DNA from: JAZRYE01 sp045600585
Lineage (GTDB): Bacteria; Bacillota_I; Bacilli_A; RFN20; CAG-826
DNA length: 64,000 bases
Assembly (NCBI GenBank): GCA_045600585.1
Contig: JAZRYE010000032.1
Coordinates: 1 to 64,000, forward strand
Direction: 5' to 3'
Position numbers and translations under genes: made by a program. Under the pieces are notes generated by a model. That model had not been told where the DNA came from. It did no database searches and saw nothing but the letters and a program-made list of their open reading frames with translations. Shown piece by piece: positions 26,766 to 34,030 of the stretch. The first letter of the stretch is position 1; each line of letters opens with the position of its first letter.

Positions 26766-26870
26766 ACTCATCGCTCAGAGTTATGGGACTCTGCTAGAGA
26801 AGAGCACTTACTCATTGCTGAGAGTTGCTACCACGATATTTCATTCTCTTTTCCGTGGTTCTTGATAAGT
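26766..26870 (-). promoter_or_regulatory. SAM-I (S-box) riboswitch controlling metK
   Basis: Read on the minus strand: ACTTATC (26870-26864) pairs with GATGAGT (26772-26766) as P1, and the 5' side continues CAAG as in S-box leaders. Next come P2 (ACCACG / CGTGGT), a TGAAA...GGTAGCAACT core like the consensus TGAAA...GGCAACC, and P3 (ACTC / GAGT). An AAGTGCT junction like AAGGTGCTAA and P4 (CAGAGT / ACTCTG) follow. A possible pseudoknot joins AGAG in the P2 loop to CTCT. SAM binding should favour the downstream terminator and switch off metK. Confidence 0.88.
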
Positions 26871-26878
26871 GTGCTTAT

Positions 26879-26906
26879 ATTATATCTAATGTTTTTCTTT
26901 TTTCAA
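26879..26906 (-). promoter_or_regulatory. Promoter of the SAM riboswitch-metK transcript
   Basis: On the minus strand TTGAAA (26906-26901) and TATAAT (26884-26879) are 16 bases apart. Transcription would begin just before P1 of the riboswitch. The -35 box touches the cysE stop codon. Confidence 0.75.
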
Positions 26907-27590
26907 TTATCTTTTACGAACAACTAGTTCTGGTTTATTTAATGTAACTTTATGATCATCCGGGATGCTTTCAAGTAAGAAGACATTTGATCCAATAACA
27001 CAATTATTGCCAATGGTAATATCTCCTAAAATAGAAGCTCCTGAATAGATCGTGACATTATTTAATACAGTTGGATGTCTTTTTGTTCCCTTTAGTTCAA
27101 TACCTTTAGCAAGAGATAACGCTCCTAAAGTAACGCCTTGATAAATCTTAACAAAGTTACCAATAATTGCAGTTTCACCAATGACAATACCAGTTCCATG
27201 GTCAATAAAGAATGGGGAACCAATTTGAGCGCCTGGATGGATATCAATTCCAGTTAAGAAATGCGCCTCTTCAGAGATGATTCTGGCTGTTACTTTCATA
27301 TCCATTTCATAGAAAATATGAGCAATTCTATGATAAGCTATAGCCCTGAATCCTGGATAACACGCAATTACTTCATCTTTATCATCAACGGCAGGATCAC
27401 TTAATAAAAAGAATTCTAAGTCATTAATTAAAGCATAATGTGCTTGCTTAATTTTCATTAAGAAGACATTCCAATTAATTGGAGAAGTAGTCGCACCTGG
27501 TAAAAATGGAATTAAATTAATATAGTTATCATTTAAGATTCCTTCATAAGTTTGCTTAGCAAATTCTATTGCTTCGTTTTTATTTACCAT
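26907..27590 (-). CDS. cysE: Serine O-acetyltransferase
   Basis: 227 residues. It makes O-acetylserine from serine and acetyl-CoA, the first committed step to cysteine. The N-terminal helical domain is followed at about residue 135 by a left-handed beta-helix with hexapeptide repeats (IDIHPGAQIGSPFFIDHGTGIVIGE, then IYQGVTLGALS and GTKRHPTV). The His of DHGTG and the KGTKRHP segment are active-site features of CysE. The start overlaps the cysK stop by seven bases, so the pair is coupled. Confidence 0.95.
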   Translation of the reverse strand: MVNKNEAIEFAKQTYEGILNDNYINLIPFLPGATTSPINWNVFLMKIKQAHYALINDLEFFLLSDPAVDDKDEVIACYPGFRAIAYHRIAHIFYEMDMKVTARIISEEAHFLTGIDIHPGAQIGSPFFIDHGTGIVIGETAIIGNFVKIYQGVTLGALSLAKGIELKGTKRHPTVLNNVTIYSGASILGDITIGNNCVIGSNVFLLESIPDDHKVTLNKPELVVRKR

Positions 27591-28471
27591 GTATATCTAT
27601 CTCCTTTATCAGGGAATATCACTACTACTGCATCGTTTTTTAGTTTCTTTTCTAAAGCATAAGATAATGCACCGGTTAATGCCGCTCCACTAGAAATGCC
27701 ACAGTCAATGCCTTCGATATCTCTAATCGCTCTTGCATAGTCAATAGACATTTGATCATCAACATCAGCGATGCAGTTAATAATAGATAAATCTAATATT
27801 GATGGAATAAAGTTTGCCCCAATACCTTGAATTTTATGTGGGTGAGCTTCACCTTTAGATAATAAAGGAGATTGAGCAGGTTCAACTCCAATGACCTTAA
27901 TATCTAAATTGTGTTCTTTGATATATCTACCAATACCAGTAATAGTCCCACCAGTGCCAATACCTGCGACAACATATTTAACATCTGGACAATCTTTAAT
28001 GATTTCTTCCATTGTTTGATAATGAGCTAAGTAGTTACTTGGTTGATTAAATTGGTCGAATAAGAATGAATTAGGTGTTTCTTTGACTAATTCTAAAGCT
28101 TTTTCTTCAGCTTCTTTCATGCCTCCATCAACAAGGACGAGTTCTGCTCCATATTGGGCAATCATATCTCTTCTTTGTTTAGACATGGAACTTGGCATGA
28201 CAATCACGCATTTATATTTAAATATATTTGAATAATAGGATAAAGAAATACCAGTATTGCCAGATGTAGCCTCGATAATTGTGTATTTCTCTAAATCTAA
28301 ATCCTTTTGGTAATTTAGAAGCATGTTATAAACAGTCCTATCTTTAATAGAGCCTGTTGGGTTAGAATTTTCTACTTTTGCCCATAATTGGAATTTTAAT
28401 TTGCAAGCAGATTCAATTCCCATTAATTCAAAACATTCAGTATTTCCTGGAATATAATCTTCAAAATTCAT
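27584..28471 (-). CDS. cysK: Cysteine synthase (O-acetylserine sulfhydrylase)
   Basis: 295 residues, PLP-dependent. The Lys that forms the aldimine is in NPTGSIKDR near residue 41, the substrate loop is EATSGNTGI near 68, and the phosphate cup is GIGTGGTITGIG near 171. It joins sulfide to O-acetylserine from the coupled cysE product. It is slightly shorter than the usual 305-310 residues. A TG-extended GATAAT (28485-28480) ends eight bases before the ATG and there is no Shine-Dalgarno site, which points to a leaderless mRNA. Confidence 0.95.
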   Translation of the reverse strand: MNFEDYIPGNTECFELMGIESACKLKFQLWAKVENSNPTGSIKDRTVYNMLLNYQKDLDLEKYTIIEATSGNTGISLSYYSNIFKYKCVIVMPSSMSKQRRDMIAQYGAELVLVDGGMKEAEEKALELVKETPNSFLFDQFNQPSNYLAHYQTMEEIIKDCPDVKYVVAGIGTGGTITGIGRYIKEHNLDIKVIGVEPAQSPLLSKGEAHPHKIQGIGANFIPSILDLSIINCIADVDDQMSIDYARAIRDIEGIDCGISSGAALTGALSYALEKKLKNDAVVVIFPDKGDRYTW

Positions 28472-28496
28472 AACAATATATTATCACACTTTCTTA

Positions 28497-28524
28497 TAGA
28501 AAAGCACTTCGATTTGAAGTGCTT
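28497..28524 (-). terminator. Terminator after the TSCPD gene
   Basis: AAGCACTTC and GAAGTGCTT (28523-28515 with 28510-28502, minus strand) form a nine-pair stem followed by TTTTC. It separates the pduL unit from the cysK promoter. Confidence 0.75.
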
Positions 28525-28531
28525 ATTCTTA

Positions 28532-28780
28532 TTATTTAGATGATTCTTCTAAAGCTTTAGATAATTGGTCAGGACAAGATGTTGGACGACCATTGCAACT
28601 AATACCTTTTAATCTACTCACGACATCTTCGACTTTCATTCCGATAACTAAAGATGAGATACCTTGCGTATTACCATTACATCCTCCAATGAATTGGCAT
28701 TTTGTAATGATTCCATCTTCGTGTTCGACAATGATTTTACGTGAGCAAACTCCATGTGGAGTAAACTCAATTCTTGGCAT
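28532..28780 (-). CDS. TSCPD-domain small protein (TIGR03905 type)
   Basis: 82 residues. Cysteines occur in HGVCSRK, GGCNGNTQGIS, GISCNGR and the closing TSCPDQLSKAL, which gives the domain its name. The domain is otherwise found at the C-terminus of class II ribonucleotide reductases, and stand-alone copies like this are common in Bacillota without a settled function. The cysteine pattern suggests metal binding (inference). The ATG comes two bases after the pduL stop, so it is translationally coupled. Confidence 0.85.
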   Translation of the reverse strand: MPRIEFTPHGVCSRKIIVEHEDGIITKCQFIGGCNGNTQGISSLVIGMKVEDVVSRLKGISCNGRPTSCPDQLSKALEESSK

Positions 28781-28782
28781 AA

Positions 28783-29352
28783 TTATTTAACTAAAGTTCC
28801 GTAGACAACACCGGCAGCACTTGCAGCGTTGCATTCATCTGTATCGATGTGACATGCTAATGCGAAGTCATCTCTAACTCTAACAACGACATCACCAAAT
28901 GTTAATGCTCTACCATTTGTATCGAGTTTGAGTTCAACGATTTGACCATTTGTAACACCGAATTCAGCAGCGTCTGCTGAAGTCATATGGATGTGACGTT
29001 TTGCAACGATGACGCCTTCAGCAAGTTCAACTTCACCACAAGGTCCAACGAGTTTGCATGGAGCAGAGCCAGCAACATCACCGCTTTCTCTAACTGGAGC
29101 AACGATGCCTAATGTTCTTGCATCAGAGAAAGAAACTTCAACTTGATTAGCTTTTCTAACTGGTCCTAAGATTGAGCAATTTAATGCGCCTTTAGGTCCG
29201 ATAACTTGTACTTTTTGATTAGATGCGAATTGACCAGGTTGGCTTAACATCTTTTTAACTTCTAACTGTGCACCTGCACCGAATAATACTTCAAGAGCTT
29301 CTTGAGTAACGTGAACGTGTCTTGCACTTGTTTCAACGAGAATTTGTTTCAT
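28783..29352 (-). CDS. pduL: Phosphate acyltransferase, PduL family
   Basis: 189 residues. It converts acetyl- or propionyl-CoA to the acyl phosphate. Two zinc-binding histidine sets of the family are visible: SARHVHV at the start and AKRHIHM near residue 118, with HIDTDECNA near the end. No encapsulation peptide precedes the first domain and no microcompartment genes are near. It therefore more likely serves as the general phosphotransacetylase for acetate and ATP formation. GAGGAA lies seven bases before the ATG. It is divergent from mgtE. Confidence 0.92.
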   Translation of the reverse strand: MKQILVETSARHVHVTQEALEVLFGAGAQLEVKKMLSQPGQFASNQKVQVIGPKGALNCSILGPVRKANQVEVSFSDARTLGIVAPVRESGDVAGSAPCKLVGPCGEVELAEGVIVAKRHIHMTSADAAEFGVTNGQIVELKLDTNGRALTFGDVVVRVRDDFALACHIDTDECNAASAAGVVYGTLVK

Positions 29353-29490
29353 ATATAATTTCCTCTTTTTTCCGTTATCTATTTTAACAAAGTTAATAAA
29401 AAAGTATATAAGAAACGCGTAGAAAGTATTTTTTAATTGATTTTTATTTGGTAAAAGTTAAAACTTAAAAAGAGCAAAGGAGGAAGACAT

Positions 29491-30933
29491 ATGGAAGAAC
29501 TAGTCGATTTAGAAGGTTTAAATGAAAAACTTCATGAAGCAATTGTTAATAGGCAGGCATCTGCTCTTCGAGAAATTTTCGAAGTAACACCAGCAATCGA
29601 TATTGCAGAAGCAATGGAAGAAGTCGACAAAGTTGAAGACTTCATCTATATTTTCCGTGTCGTTCCTGCAGAATACACAAGTGATTTCTTTGCCGAATTA
29701 ACAGATGATCAACAAGAATTAATCATTAAATCTCTATCAGATAAAGAACTTATCAAACTTCTTGAAAACTCTTTCTCTGATGATATTGCTGATGCACTTG
29801 ATGATATGCCTGCTAATTTAATTAGTAGAGTTTTAAAAGTTGCACCAAGCGATATTCGTAAAGATATTAACCAATTATTAAAGTATAAAGACAACACTGC
29901 TGGTTCTTTGATGCAGACCGAATATATTTCAATGCGCAATACAACAACTGTTGAAGATGCAATTAAAACAGTTAGAAAGATTGGCAAGGATGTTGAAACT
30001 GTTTATACAATTTTCGTCAAAGATTCAAAGCGTACTTTAGTTGGTACAGTTCTCCTTGATGATTTGTTATTCGCTGAAAATGATGAAACACTAGAAAATA
30101 TCATGGATCGTGACTTTGTCACATGTAATGTTAACGACGACCAAGAAGATGTTGCTAATGCATTCAAACGTTATGACTTAACATCTATGGCGGTTGTTAA
30201 TAATGAGAACAAAATTCTTGGCATCATTACTGTTGACGACGTTGTCGATGTTCTTGTTGATGAAGCTACTGAAGATATCGCCCACTTAGCGCAAATCTCC
30301 AGCATGGAAACACCATATTTAAAAACTCATGTATTCAAGATTGTTTTAAAGTGTTTGCCTTGGATTATTTGCTTAATGATTTTACAAGTATTCTCAACAA
30401 TGATTCTTTCTGGATTTGATGAAGAAATTGCAAAATTCGCATTATTATCTGTCTTCACTCCATTAATTATGGATGCAGGTGGTAACTCAGGTGGACAAAC
30501 CACTACTATGATTGTTCGTTCTTTATCACTTGATGAATTTGATAAAGGTGATTTTAAACGTGTTATTTGGAAAGAATTGCGCGTTGCTTCTTGTGTGGCT
30601 GCATGTGTTTCAACATTTGCCTTTGGTTGGTTATTATTAGAAATGACGGTTGGCATTGTTGATGTAAAAGCATATTTACCAGTAGTTCAGAATCTTGATA
30701 AAACCGGATTAATGCTTGTCATTGCTGGTTTAGTATCAGGAACATTATTTGTCACAATGATTATTTCAAGAATGGTTGGCTGTATGCTTCCATTCTTAGC
30801 AAAAAAATTAAAGTTAGATCCAGCCGTTATGTGTGGACCTTTAACAACTACAATGGTTGATATTGTTTCTTTATTAACATATTTCTTCCTTTGGACTGAA
30901 ATTTTCTTACCAATTGTTGGTTTAGCTGTATAG
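29491..30933 (+). CDS. mgtE: Magnesium transporter MgtE
   Basis: 480 residues. Residues about 1-135 are the superhelical MgtE_N domain. Two CBS domains follow at about 145-270 (AGSLMQTEYISM, then VTCNVNDDQEDVANAF). A five-helix channel domain begins near 285, with the pore motif PLIMDAGGNSGGQ near residue 325. The cytosolic domains sense magnesium and close the channel. AAAGGAGG precedes the ATG. No M-box leader is evident in the 138-base upstream region, so control is probably at the protein level. Confidence 0.96.
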   Translation: MEELVDLEGLNEKLHEAIVNRQASALREIFEVTPAIDIAEAMEEVDKVEDFIYIFRVVPAEYTSDFFAELTDDQQELIIKSLSDKELIKLLENSFSDDIADALDDMPANLISRVLKVAPSDIRKDINQLLKYKDNTAGSLMQTEYISMRNTTTVEDAIKTVRKIGKDVETVYTIFVKDSKRTLVGTVLLDDLLFAENDETLENIMDRDFVTCNVNDDQEDVANAFKRYDLTSMAVVNNENKILGIITVDDVVDVLVDEATEDIAHLAQISSMETPYLKTHVFKIVLKCLPWIICLMILQVFSTMILSGFDEEIAKFALLSVFTPLIMDAGGNSGGQTTTMIVRSLSLDEFDKGDFKRVIWKELRVASCVAACVSTFAFGWLLLEMTVGIVDVKAYLPVVQNLDKTGLMLVIAGLVSGTLFVTMIISRMVGCMLPFLAKKLKLDPAVMCGPLTTTMVDIVSLLTYFFLWTEIFLPIVGLAV

Positions 30934-30934
30934 G

Positions 30935-31435
30935 ATGAATAAGAATAATTCAAACTTTATAGAAATACTTAAATTTATTGTTACTGGTGTAGTCTGTGCT
31001 TTACTGGATTATTTAACTTGCCAATTAGTATTAAAGCTATGTGCTTCATTAAATGATACTTGGAGCATGATTATATCCACTACTGCAGGATTCATTATTG
31101 GGGTTATTGGTAATTATTTCCTATCTACTTATTGGGTATTTAAAGGCAAACAAGATAGTAAAACAGTTAAATCAATATTATTTATTATTAAATTCGTTTT
31201 GTTATCAATTGTTGGCTTATTGCTTAGTGTTGGAACAATGAGCGTTTGTCAAATCATTTGCAATAAGGCATGGAACATTGACATATCAATTAGCCAATTA
31301 AATAAAATATTTACATTCACATTCTGGGGTGATGTTGTTTTTTGGGCATATTTCATTTCATTCTGTTTAAGAACATTAGTTGGTTTAGTTTGGAATTATC
31401 TCACAAGAAAGCATATTCTTTATAAGAAAAAATAG
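30935..31435 (+). CDS. GtrA family membrane protein
   Basis: 166 residues, four membrane helices. The GtrA pattern shows as FIVTGVVCALLDYLTCQLVL at the start and GNYFLSTYWVFKG near residue 65, with WNYLTRKHILYKK at the end. GtrA proteins help move lipid-linked sugars across the membrane or accompany glycosyltransferases. The ATG begins two bases after the mgtE stop without a separate ribosome site, so it is coupled. No glycosyltransferase is adjacent, so its partner is unknown. Confidence 0.85.
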   Translation: MNKNNSNFIEILKFIVTGVVCALLDYLTCQLVLKLCASLNDTWSMIISTTAGFIIGVIGNYFLSTYWVFKGKQDSKTVKSILFIIKFVLLSIVGLLLSVGTMSVCQIICNKAWNIDISISQLNKIFTFTFWGDVVFWAYFISFCLRTLVGLVWNYLTRKHILYKKK

Positions 31436-31517
31436 CATTTCCTTATTAAAAAAACATATATTAGACTTTTTCATATATAGTGATAGAATAATGAACAGAA
31501 AGGGGATTTATTTAATC

Positions 31518-31991
31518 ATGAAATTAACAATCAAAAACATTTTAGTTTGGTGTGCTGGTTTATTAGCAATCGTAGCATTCTTCATGATGTTTGCAAATGC
31601 TATTAAATACGATAATGGAATCGCAGGCATCGCATACAGATCAGGAACAGATGTTTTATTCGGATGTAAAGAAGGATTAATTCAATATGAAGGTGCTGTT
31701 GGTTCATTCATTGGTTATCTTTTAGTTTTAATCGGTGGCATTTGTGCAGTTGTCATCTCTTTCATTATGAAAGATGAAAAAATGGCTAAAATCATTACAT
31801 TAGCAGCTGCAGCATTAATCTTAGTTGGTGCTATTTTAGTATTCTGTGAAAAAGCAATGTTCTATGGTGCAAACAATGTCGAAGCTCCAAGCAATGCTTC
31901 ATTAGCAGCTGGTCCAGTTGTTGCTGGTATCATGGCAATCATCTCTGCTGGCGCTTTAGCAGTTTCACAACTTGTTAAATTAGGTAAATAA
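31518..31991 (+). CDS. Small four-helix membrane protein of unknown function
   Basis: 157 residues, four predicted membrane helices at about 8-27, 59-81, 88-109 and 126-148. A short outside loop includes YRSGTDVLFGCKEGL. No family is recognised; the shape resembles other small claudin-like proteins of gut Bacilli. I start at ATG 31518 because AAAGGGG lies about 12 bases before it. The upstream ATG at 31491 contains this ribosome site. It is flanked by its own terminator and is probably a single-gene transcript. Confidence 0.7.
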   Translation: MKLTIKNILVWCAGLLAIVAFFMMFANAIKYDNGIAGIAYRSGTDVLFGCKEGLIQYEGAVGSFIGYLLVLIGGICAVVISFIMKDEKMAKIITLAAAALILVGAILVFCEKAMFYGANNVEAPSNASLAAGPVVAGIMAIISAGALAVSQLVKLGK

Positions 31992-32013
31992 TCTAACTGA
32001 TTTTATTAACATT

Positions 32014-32041
32014 AAGGCACTCGATTGAGTGTCTTTTTGTT
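32014..32041 (+). terminator. Rho-independent terminator
   Basis: GGCACTC (32016-32022) pairs with GAGTGTC (32027-32033) around GATT, then TTTTTGTTTT follows. It ends the membrane-protein transcript. Confidence 0.85.
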
Positions 32042-32060
32042 TTCTGATTAAATATAAATA

Positions 32061-32088
32061 TTGTATTTTTATTTGCTTTTGCTAAAAT
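32061..32088 (+). promoter_or_regulatory. Promoter of tRNA-Leu and the following RNA
   Basis: TTGTAT (32061-32066) and TAAAAT (32083-32088) are 16 bases apart, ending 22 bases before the tRNA. The next plus-strand terminator is at 32321, so one transcript should span the tRNA and the structured RNA behind it. Confidence 0.55.
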
Positions 32089-32110
32089 AATCAAGCATAC
32101 AAAATGCAAT

Positions 32111-32195
32111 GCGCGAGTGGCGGAACTGGTAGACGCGTACGTTTGAGGGGCGTATAGGGTATCCTATGTGAGTTCGATTCTCATCCCGCGCACCA
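32111..32195 (+). tRNA. tRNA-Leu (GAG)
   Basis: An 85-base cloverleaf with a class II variable arm, D arm GGCGGAACTGGTAGACGC, anticodon loop TTGAGGG (anticodon GAG), T arm GAGTTCGATTCTC and an encoded CCA. The acceptor stem has one A-C mismatch (position 6 with 67). Confidence 0.93.
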
Positions 32196-32196
32196 T

Positions 32197-32343
32197 TAAG
32201 TTCAAATGAGGTATATCCTCTTTGATAAAGTGTAACTCCCAAACATTTGTTGATTACACAAATATAAGCATTCCTAAAGCTAAGGCTTTCTGGTTGGGAC
32301 CTGTGTTTGCTTATAGAAATTACTCCGAAAAGGAGTTTTTTTA
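32197..32343 (+). ncRNA. Candidate structured RNA downstream of tRNA-Leu
   Basis: The 125 bases after the tRNA fold into ordered helices. Hairpin 1 is CAAA-GAGG with CCTC-TTTG (32203-32211 with 32217-32224). Hairpin 2 is GTGTAA with TTACAC (32230-32235 with 32254-32259), and its loop TCCCAA (32237-32242) can pair with TTGGGA (32294-32299). Stem 3 is ATAAGCA with TGCTTAT (32264-32270 with 32308-32314), enclosing AAAGC with GCTTT. A terminator hairpin (ACTCC / GGAGT plus T-run, 32322-32342) follows. No plus-strand gene lies downstream, so it is not a leader. I do not recognise the class; it is not SRP RNA, tmRNA or RNase P by their key motifs. Confidence 0.5.
32321..32342 (+). terminator. Terminator of the tRNA-Leu/structured RNA unit
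   Basis: ACTCC-GAAA-AGGAGT followed by TTTTTTT. The opposite strand lacks a T-run after the stem, so it works on the plus strand. Confidence 0.85.
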
Positions 32344-32385
32344 TTACAAAAAAGTGGCGTGTTAATAACGCCACCCAACATTTAT

Positions 32386-32724
32386 TTATTCAATGTTGTA
32401 TTTATCCAATAACAATTTGTCGATTTGTTGTCTATCTTCTTCGCTTAATTTCCAATTAGGGATAGGTTTAGTAAATTTACCTAATGGTTTATCTTTAACT
32501 AAATCAACACTCATGAAGCAATCAGCGTCGTCGTTTGGATTAGGATTAACAATCTTTATAAATTTGTTTGGTCTTGATAAGACATATTCAATTGAATGGG
32601 TAAGATTGAATCCTGATAATAGAGTTCTGCCATTCTCATCAATTGTTTCTTTAACAACGACTATGAGAAATGGATGATATTTAGCAACTCTATATCTTCT
32701 AAAATGATAATTGCACTTTTCCAT
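32386..32724 (-). CDS. Unknown 112-residue protein behind a large structured RNA
   Basis: 112 residues, soluble, basic at the N-terminus (EKCNYHFRRYRVAKYHPF) and acidic later. A central ETIDENGRTLLSGFNLTHSIEY and a segment NPNPNDDADCFM follow. It ends in a helix (SEEDRQQIDKLLLDKY). I do not recognise a family. I start at ATG 32724 because AAAGGAG lies eight bases before it; the open frame extends 20 codons upstream to 32784, but through the hairpin that masks this site. The ribosome site is paired in a perfect 10-bp stem, so translation is probably regulated by the RNA upstream. Confidence 0.75.
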   Translation of the reverse strand: MEKCNYHFRRYRVAKYHPFLIVVVKETIDENGRTLLSGFNLTHSIEYVLSRPNKFIKIVNPNPNDDADCFMSVDLVKDKPLGKFTKPIPNWKLSEEDRQQIDKLLLDKYNIE

Positions 32725-32728
32725 TGCT

Positions 32729-32759
32729 TTTCTCCTTTCTGGTGTTTTTAAAGGAGAAA
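32729..32759 (-). promoter_or_regulatory. Hairpin sequestering a Shine-Dalgarno site
   Basis: On the minus strand TTTCTCCTTT (32759-32750) pairs perfectly with AAAGGAGAAA (32738-32729), which contains the ribosome site of the 112-residue gene. The 11-base loop AAAAACACCAG can instead pair with GGTGTTTT (32785-32778), which itself closes a stem with AAACACC (32837-32831). These alternatives could form a translational switch. Confidence 0.65.
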
Positions 32760-32760
32760 C

Positions 32761-33084
32761 AAAAAGCCGCCCCACATAAAACACCTATTTTTGTAACTAA
32801 CTGCTAGCATCCCTGCTAACCATAGTTACTGGTGTTTCATCTTCCGTGAGATGGCCACATATTCAAATACTAACGTATTTGTGTGGAGCGCGGTGATCCT
32901 CTTGATAATATGAGCGTCTGCTTACGCGACCCCTTCTCATAAAACCTCATATCACTACTGGGCGATACTTTCCACATTAGTAGATCCTAACACTAAGCAA
33001 TATAACCGGTGGTCCATATTTTTCGGTTGTTGTATTACTTAGATACACATTTTGCCAACGATAATGTCATTCCCGTGGGTCGTC
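32761..33084 (-). ncRNA. Large structured RNA of unknown class
   Basis: Read on the minus strand, the ends GACGACCCAC (33084-33075) and GTGGGGCGGC (32775-32766) pair at eight of ten positions and are followed by TTTTT, as for a free-standing RNA. Inside are CTAAGTAATA with TATTGCTTAG (33042-33033 with 33002-32993), CTACT with AGTAG, and ATATGAG with CTCATAT. The hairpin CCACA-CAAATAC-GTTA-GTATTTG-TGTGG (32886-32855) and GTAACTA with TAGTTAC around GTTAGCA-GGGA-TGCTAGC (32829-32793) follow. RNase P (GAGGAAAGTCC), tmRNA, 6S, SRP and cobalamin consensus motifs are absent. No coding frame explains the region. Confidence 0.65.
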
Positions 33085-33107
33085 TATATTACTATAAATA
33101 GTATAGC

Positions 33108-33127
33108 ATATTTGATTAATCAAATAT
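33108..33127. repeat. 20-bp perfect palindrome
   Basis: ATATTTGATT followed immediately by its exact mirror. It lies three bases after the ferredoxin gene stop and 24 bases before the predicted start of the large RNA. No T-run follows on either strand. It could be an operator over the RNA promoter. Confidence 0.6.
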
Positions 33128-33130
33128 ACA

Positions 33131-34030
33131 TTATTCTAAATAATTTTTAATATCTACTCCTGCTTCTTTTAAACGTTTGTCGCATTCTCTATAGTATTTA
33201 CGGTATATCTTGTAGATACCTTTTTCTTTTCCATTAATATATGGGAACTCTATATTTTCATCTTTAATTAAATTTTCAACGTGATATGAGCCATTAACTT
33301 TCCAACCCCAGTTAAATATACCTGGTTTAATCGCAGACTTAGGGCAATTAAAAGAGCACGATACACACAAAACACATTTCGTGCCAAATTTGTATTTATC
33401 ACCAACTTTTGTAATATTTCCTGTTGGGCAATTGTTTATGCAAGCATTACAACCAATACATTTTTTATAATCAACTTTAAATGCTTTACCATGAATATGT
33501 GCGAAAGGTTGTTCAATTCTTACAATAGGCGCATACCACTTTTTATATACTGGCTGTCTGACTTTATATCTTTTTCCATGTTTAATTTCTTCACAGTTAA
33601 TATGGGATAATGCTTTTGCATAGACCCACATTTGTTTTGCCATTGGATCAACATGTCGATAAATCATGTTATAAGGCATAACTATATGTCTTTCAATACA
33701 GACATCAAACCCTTTCTTTTTGATAATTCGAATAAGCTTTTGAGAAGAACAATCGTTTAAATGTAATCCTTCTCCACTTGTTTTAGCGATGTATGTAGGT
33801 AATTTATCTACGTTAGGCAGCTTTTTAGCGAATTTAAGCACGATTTCTGGTGCATTAAAGCCGTGAATCGGGTAAGAGAAAATAACACGCTCAAAATCGT
33901 TAGGATTAGGGATTTCTTTATTATCTTCTCTTATGAGATGAATTGTCGTATCACCTAATTCTTCTTGATATAGTTTTGAAACGCGTAATGAGTTACCAGT
34001 ACCTGTAAAACAATAGATAATCGTTTTCAT
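33131..34030 (-). CDS. EFR1-family flavodoxin-ferredoxin fusion protein
   Basis: 299 residues. Residues 1-160 are flavodoxin-like (IYCFTGTGNSLRVSKL is the FMN phosphate loop; FSYPIHGFNAPEIV follows). About 185-240 carry two 4Fe-4S clusters, CIGCNACINNCPTG and CVLCVSCSFNCPKSA. EFR1 proteins are electron carriers of anaerobic Bacillota whose partners are unknown. Its ATG overlaps the stop of the upstream SDR gene (TAATG), so the two are co-translated and may share a redox job. Confidence 0.88.
   Translation of the reverse strand: MKTIIYCFTGTGNSLRVSKLYQEELGDTTIHLIREDNKEIPNPNDFERVIFSYPIHGFNAPEIVLKFAKKLPNVDKLPTYIAKTSGEGLHLNDCSSQKLIRIIKKKGFDVCIERHIVMPYNMIYRHVDPMAKQMWVYAKALSHINCEEIKHGKRYKVRQPVYKKWYAPIVRIEQPFAHIHGKAFKVDYKKCIGCNACINNCPTGNITKVGDKYKFGTKCVLCVSCSFNCPKSAIKPGIFNWGWKVNGSYHVENLIKDENIEFPYINGKEKGIYKIYRKYYRECDKRLKEAGVDIKNYLE

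Noticed and set aside
29353..29490. M-box magnesium riboswitch before mgtE
   Set aside because: The 138-base divergent spacer shows no M-box helices or terminator; only a normal ribosome site is visible.
32069..32374. 101-residue minus-strand frame across tRNA-Leu and the structured RNA
   Set aside because: It contains the antisense-of-tRNA peptide GARDENRTHIG, a classic false gene, and overlaps a clear tRNA and terminator.
32761..33084. Large RNA as RNase P RNA or tmRNA
   Set aside because: The end-pairing suggested rnpB or ssrA, but GAGGAAAGTCC and the P4 partner are absent. There is no tRNA-like 3' end with CCA, and no tag frame ending in Ala-Ala.
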